Assembly: GCF_000756385.1 (NCBI RefSeq)
Contig: NZ_JNFC01000009.1
Span: 1 to 64,000 of the forward strand
Origin: Sphingopyxis sp. LC363
Lineage (GTDB): Bacteria > Pseudomonadota > Alphaproteobacteria > Sphingomonadales > Sphingomonadaceae
Direction of reading: 5' to 3'
Length of the DNA: 64,000 nt
The position numbers were made by a program, and so were the translations under genes. The notes beneath the pieces are model-generated. The model worked only from the letters and a program-made list of their open reading frames with translations, was not told where the DNA came from and searched no databases. This document shows, piece after piece, positions 60,334 through 64,000 of the stretch (position 1 is its first letter; each line of letters begins with the position of its first letter).

Positions 60334-60543
60334 ATGAATGACGACGACAATTTCGCGAGGCGACTCTACGATCCGTCGCACCCGCTGTACGTTTCGTCAG
60401 CAGCGGAGGATGGACTCGCACGACTAACCAAGAACCGTGGCGACATGAAGGAGCTTGGGCCTTGGGGTGCGCGCCTCTTGTATGCCGGGCTGGCGGTAGT
60501 TGCCGCCTATTTCGGGTTCATCCTTGTCTTCGGAACACATTGA
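60334..60543 (+). CDS. Small single-pass membrane protein
   Basis: 69 residues: a charged N-terminus (MNDDDNFARRLYDPSHPLYV) and one C-terminal membrane helix (LLYAGLAVVAAYFGFILVFG). Start at 60334; 60310 is also in frame. A neighbour of traG; possibly a small transfer-region or entry-related protein, but no family recognised. Confidence 0.5.
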   Translation: MNDDDNFARRLYDPSHPLYVSSAAEDGLARLTKNRGDMKELGPWGARLLYAGLAVVAAYFGFILVFGTH

Positions 60544-60546
60544 CCA

Positions 60547-60572
60547 CGGCCAGCGGTTAATTCCGCTGGCCG
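60547..60572. terminator. Bidirectional hairpin between convergent genes
   Basis: Perfect 10-bp stem (CGGCCAGCGG / CCGCTGGCCG) with TTAATT loop, 3 bp after the small membrane gene stop and 6 bp before the traG stop on the other strand. Confidence 0.65.
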
Positions 60573-60578
60573 CGGGCG

Positions 60579-63500
60579 TCAGCGCTTGCGACCCTTCCCG
60601 CCACGCGGCTTTGGATCATGTTCGATGTGAAGATGATTGTTCGCCGGATTGTCGCGGAACGTCTCAAAATTGACGTCATAGTCCGGTCCGAGGCGTTCGC
60701 GAACATCGCGAGCCCACTGGCGGCCCTGCGCAATGCTGATGTCATTCCCGCGCAGATCAAGCCCCTTCCCTTCGGGATGCAAACTACCGCGAGAATGCTG
60801 ACTGTCGCGGGCAGACGTTACGATGCGCTGCGGCAACCCGAGCGCGTGAGCCGAGGCAGCAGCGGCGGTCAACGCCGGCGCCATGCTCGAGTCCATTGAA
60901 TTGAGATTTGCCCCGCCCTTAACGCCGAGGCCGGCGGCGGCGGCTACTCCTCCCAGATTTACCCGGTGCCCGCCGAGAGGCGCGTCCGCCGCGTTATCGA
61001 GCCCGAGCGCCCTCATCGCCGACGCCACGCCTGGCATGGTGCGGATGACCCACGAATCGTTCCGAGCCTCCGCCGTTGCACCCAGGCTGTCTGCCTGCCG
61101 CCGATCGCCGAGCAAGGTTGCCCTCATGCCGTGACCATATTCATCGAGGCGCGCGACGCTCCCATCGAGTCGACCGCTCACATTATCCTCGAGCGCTACG
61201 TCACGTGCCGTACCGGAAACATCGACCGCAGGGCCGCGCGCTGCGATCTCGGCCATACCGGCAGCGCCGATCGCGCGTATGTCGTCGGCGGTAGAGAACG
61301 AGGGTCCCACAATCGTGCCGGCAGGAGCGTCCGGAACCACGCCGAGGTCGCGGTGCATCTGATCAACGCGATCGTCCATGAACTGCTTCAGCAAAGCGTC
61401 TTGCGTCATCGCCTGCGTCGTCGTCATGTTGACCAGGCCCGGGTGATAGCTCTGATCGAGATGACGATTTTGCGGGTCCATCATTGCAGTTTGAGCATAG
61501 CGGACGAATTCCTGGCTCAAATTCTTGTTCAAGGCATAGCCGTCGCGCTCGAACTGCGAGAATTCGCTCGACCAACGCTGATACCGTTCTTCCGCGCGCG
61601 AAGCTTCCTCGCTGAGGCTTTGTGAGTGCCTCAGATCCTGCGATACTTCCTGCCCCAGACCACGGACCTGACTGTCGGTCGACGACGTGGTTGCACGATA
61701 GAAGCTCTCGCGCGCTTGCCGAGCAGCCTCCGAATTCGATTCCCTTTCAAGCCACTGATAGGCGTCAGTGTTTGCGTTCTGAGTTGAAACGCCCTGTTCT
61801 GTGTTCCTTCTGTCGCTCGAATTGCCGTCGATGCCGATCTTCCCATCGACTTGACCTGAGAGCGGCCCGCGTTTTCCACTTACCGCACCCGACGCACCAA
61901 CTCCCGCCCTTCCGGTCAACACCGTATCACGAGCCAATTTATCCGCTTCGCTTTTCGTCATGCCAAATTGGGTCTGAAGCGTATTCGACCACTGTGACGA
62001 AAGATCTTGGACCTGAGCGATCGACGACTGCAGCGAGCGACCTTCTTCGGTTGTTGAGCTCGCCGACGTCTGCGCCGTGTCGAACAGCCGCGCCGATTCC
62101 GTGCGCGTCGTCGCCCAGCTATCGTTCGCCGCAACGCGCTTCTGCTCGACGACACCCGACCCTTGGCTAAGCCCCTTCTGCAGCTGCGACCCATAATCCT
62201 TGCTCGCCGAGATCGCGAAGCCAAGGTTCGAAATGCCCTGACTAGTGTCGTAAGCGAAACTTCCATCTTCGTTATAACGCATGAACGCGCCATCCCCGGC
62301 GCGCTGCTGGATGGTCGCGGCGCCAGTGCTGAAGCTCGGGGCTGTCGTGTACTGGTCCCGCTGCAGCGTGTTGACTTGCCGGTTCATCAGCGAAGCGTTG
62401 CCGTACGAATAATTGCCCGTGGTCGCTTCGGCCGCGGCCTGCTCAGCCGCATTCTGGCTTGGCGAGAGAAAGCTCGCGGAATGCGACGCGATCGCCATTG
62501 CGCCTTTCGCCATGCCGGCAGCGATGAACGGCACGGACATGATCATATAGCCGGCGAGCGCGCCGACGTCCTGGTTGACAGCCGAGATGCCGGAGAAGTT
62601 GGCGGCCGTCATCCCACCATTCGCGCCCCACGATGCAAGAGAATCCTGCCAACGCGACATGAAGATCATGTTCAAAATGACGAACAGCGGCCCCCAGGCA
62701 GCCAGATAGAAGAAGCCCGTGATATAGCCTTTGGCAACGGTCATGCCGTTGGTGGGCAGCAGCATCAGCAGGAACAGGATTGGGAAGAGCGAGTAGAAAA
62801 CGACCGTCAGAACGATGTTCAGCAAGGGAACCCATTTCATCGCGCCCGACGCGATCGTCGAATAGGTATTGCGGGTCTGAATGTCCGCGCGAGTCTGCGC
62901 GAACGCATCGATCGAACCCTGCGCGGATCCGCTAGCAAAGCTGTCGCGCGCCTCCGTCAGCGCATTGATGAACATCGCCTGCCGAACGAGCTGACCGCTG
63001 CTCGAGCCCATTCCTGCGGCGTTCATATTACTGATGTCGTTGTTCAGGCGGGTCGACGCTTGCGCAACCGGAATGCCGGGGAAGAACTGAGCTGCAATTT
63101 TGGGAGCTGCGATGGCGTAGTAGTTGCTCCAGCCATTGCGAATGAAATTGTAGGCCGTCTCGCAGGTGACGATGCCCGATGTGCCATCGGGATAGATATA
63201 CTGCTGCGAAAGCGCGACCGACCCCGGCCCCATCGCAGTGAGCAGATCCGAGGACTTCAGGGTGTCGTCATAGGTTTTGCGGCCGAGCAGGATGTCATAA
63301 AAGACGCACTGCTTGAAATGCTCGTTCAGGTTGGTCGCATAGACCGGATCGTCGATCCTCAGGCCCTGCGTAGCATCGAGCAACTTCGCGCCATAGATCA
63401 TGCCTCCGGTCGAATAATTGAGCACTTGGGGCATGGCGAACACGGTCTCGGCGGCTCGCGTGAGATAATCGCCGATCTGGCTGGTGAAGCCGGCGACCAG

Positions 63501-63803
63501 GCCGAGGCCGACCGGAACATTGTCGACGACCGCCGCCGTCACGCCTGGGTTGGTGCGATCGGTAACTTTTACCGAGATCGTGGGCACCATGACGACCAAA
63601 TACATCAGGGTCGCCTGCATGAACCATTTGAGGAGCGCCCGCGGATCCATATTCCACGCCGTGACGAGGAGCGCCCAGGTGAACGCCATGACCATGACAA
63701 CGCGAATGAGGCCACGGTAACCACCGGAGCCTGACCACGACGCCACCGCGTTGAAGACGTTGACGAGATACTCCCCGCCCCCGACCGTGAACACCTCGAT
63801 CAT
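60579..63803 (-). CDS. traG: Conjugal transfer protein TraG (F-type) with a C-terminal M15-peptidase-like domain
   Basis: 1074 residues. The N-terminal about 450 residues are the TraG_N membrane domain with several helices (GLIRVVMVMAFTWALLVTAW, FMQATLMYLVVMVPTISVKV, VVFYSLFPILFLLMLLP), required for pilus assembly and mating-pair stabilisation. The middle is a long Ser/Gln-rich coiled-coil periplasmic region. The last about 110 residues contain SRGSLHPEGKGLDLRGND and NNHLHIEH, matching the SxHxxGxxxD ... HxH zinc pattern of M15-type D-Ala-D-Ala peptidases; F-plasmid TraG is not known for this. It could open peptidoglycan for the channel (inference). Ends at the left in a strong hairpin. Confidence 0.8.
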   Translation of the reverse strand: MIEVFTVGGGEYLVNVFNAVASWSGSGGYRGLIRVVMVMAFTWALLVTAWNMDPRALLKWFMQATLMYLVVMVPTISVKVTDRTNPGVTAAVVDNVPVGLGLVAGFTSQIGDYLTRAAETVFAMPQVLNYSTGGMIYGAKLLDATQGLRIDDPVYATNLNEHFKQCVFYDILLGRKTYDDTLKSSDLLTAMGPGSVALSQQYIYPDGTSGIVTCETAYNFIRNGWSNYYAIAAPKIAAQFFPGIPVAQASTRLNNDISNMNAAGMGSSSGQLVRQAMFINALTEARDSFASGSAQGSIDAFAQTRADIQTRNTYSTIASGAMKWVPLLNIVLTVVFYSLFPILFLLMLLPTNGMTVAKGYITGFFYLAAWGPLFVILNMIFMSRWQDSLASWGANGGMTAANFSGISAVNQDVGALAGYMIMSVPFIAAGMAKGAMAIASHSASFLSPSQNAAEQAAAEATTGNYSYGNASLMNRQVNTLQRDQYTTAPSFSTGAATIQQRAGDGAFMRYNEDGSFAYDTSQGISNLGFAISASKDYGSQLQKGLSQGSGVVEQKRVAANDSWATTRTESARLFDTAQTSASSTTEEGRSLQSSIAQVQDLSSQWSNTLQTQFGMTKSEADKLARDTVLTGRAGVGASGAVSGKRGPLSGQVDGKIGIDGNSSDRRNTEQGVSTQNANTDAYQWLERESNSEAARQARESFYRATTSSTDSQVRGLGQEVSQDLRHSQSLSEEASRAEERYQRWSSEFSQFERDGYALNKNLSQEFVRYAQTAMMDPQNRHLDQSYHPGLVNMTTTQAMTQDALLKQFMDDRVDQMHRDLGVVPDAPAGTIVGPSFSTADDIRAIGAAGMAEIAARGPAVDVSGTARDVALEDNVSGRLDGSVARLDEYGHGMRATLLGDRRQADSLGATAEARNDSWVIRTMPGVASAMRALGLDNAADAPLGGHRVNLGGVAAAAGLGVKGGANLNSMDSSMAPALTAAAASAHALGLPQRIVTSARDSQHSRGSLHPEGKGLDLRGNDISIAQGRQWARDVRERLGPDYDVNFETFRDNPANNHLHIEHDPKPRGGKGRKR

Positions 63804-63827
63804 CGCACGCGCTCCTTCAGCCCGGAA

Positions 63828-64000
63828 TCAGGGCCGCAAACCTTGCGCCGACAAAGCGCGGGAGAAATTCAGGGATGCCGCCATCCCCGGCGCCATGCGC
63901 GTCTGCAGGGTGCTTTCGATCATCATCGCGCGATCGACGATCTCAAAGGTCCGCGTCACGCGCTGGTTCACCGTGCTTTCGCGCTCGAACAGCCGCTGGC
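63828..64000 (-). CDS. traH: 3' end of conjugal transfer gene traH (partial)
   Basis: About 57 C-terminal codons visible (QRLFERESTVNQRVTRTFEI, VDRAMMIESTLQTRMAPGMA, ending SAQGLRP). The gene runs off the right edge. Position directly upstream of traG and the sequence style fit TraH of F-type systems, which helps pilus assembly. Only the tail is seen, so the name rests mostly on context. The stop is 24 bp from the traG start. Confidence 0.55.
   Translation of the reverse strand, partial: QRLFERESTVNQRVTRTFEIVDRAMMIESTLQTRMAPGMAASLNFSRALSAQGLRP

Noticed and set aside
62163-63734. A 523-codon plus-strand frame antisense to traG
   Set aside because: His/Arg-rich with no family pattern; traG on the other strand has clear membrane helices and context.

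Overview
The window looks like part of a large conjugative plasmid, or an integrative conjugative element, from the Sphingomonadales (Alphaproteobacteria; a Sphingopyxis-, Novosphingobium- or Sphingobium-like host). The evidence is the company of genes: a strawberry-notch-like gene, a MucR/Ros regulator, a large ParB-like protein, ArdC, DUF736, DUF2493, DUF1173, an F-type TraG/TraH pair, a MOBF relaxase with its coupling protein, and a TonB-dependent receptor of sphingomonad style. No replication initiator, rRNA, tRNA or CRISPR array was seen.

Layout. (1) 207-6185: a four-gene minus-strand operon with three large tyrosine recombinases and one small coiled-coil protein. This matches the ginABCD hallmark of GInt genomic islands. 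The element end lies at about 6152-6421, carries an exact 135-bp tandem duplication, and is joined to the truncated 3' part of a strawberry-notch-like gene (to 7748). The island cargo lies beyond the left edge. (2) 8010-12953: plasmid backbone genes (mucR-like, zinc-ribbon protein, ParB-like, hypothetical, ArdC, and a frameshifted DUF6884/YaaA-like gene). (3) 13187-31248: an 18-kb catabolic island for N-acetylmuramic acid / N-acetylglucosamine (peptidoglycan amino sugars). It has a TonB receptor, a sodium-solute symporter, MurQ, a heparan-glucosaminide-acetyltransferase-like membrane protein, D-lactate dehydrogenase, a SIS-type glucosamine-6-P deaminase, NagA, a HAD phosphatase, AnmK, a PP2C-like phosphatase, a GntR/UTRA regulator and a BadF-family amino-sugar kinase. 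An IS3-family insertion, a cysteine desulfurase and a CaiB fragment interrupt it. Four sites of form TGGTAT-N5-TGGTAT (some degenerate) lie upstream of its genes and are the likely operators.

(4) 31891-36183: DUF1173, hypothetical and ribbon-helix-helix genes, then two tandem copies of an overlapping gene pair: a Tat-like-signal helical protein followed by a small sigma-region-4-like protein. (5) 36184-42545: plasmid housekeeping genes (DUF736, DUF2493, small conserved proteins, a Phd/PemK-type toxin-antitoxin pair, SSB), with two copies of a hairpin-rich about 80-bp repeat upstream of DUF736 and ssb. (6) 42776-49264: a structured non-coding region (candidate oriT) followed by a ribbon-helix-helix protein, coupling protein TraD and MOBF relaxase-helicase, the same order as trwA-trwB-trwC in R388. 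(7) 49309-60139: an accessory or defence-like island with a winged-helix-like protein, a GSU2403-type nucleotidyltransferase, a lipoprotein/membrane-protein pair, an IS5-family element, a PD-(D/E)XK-like protein, a three-gene operon (helical protein, tandem PLD-like protein, membrane-anchored protein) and an AbiEii-type nucleotidyltransferase with a small partner. (8) 60334-64000: a small membrane protein, TraG with a C-terminal M15-peptidase-like domain, and the 3' end of traH.

How the genes work together: the transfer genes move the element. The amino-sugar island would take up (anhydro)MurNAc or muropeptide sugars and convert them to fructose-6-phosphate and pyruvate: AnmK to MurNAc-6-P, MurQ to GlcNAc-6-P plus D-lactate, D-lactate dehydrogenase to pyruvate, NagA and the SIS deaminase to fructose-6-P. 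The best candidates for undescribed biology are the helical/PLD/membrane operon (54511-58969), the duplicated Tat-like/sigma-like module (34415-36183) and the recombinase-site-like tandem duplication at the GInt end.
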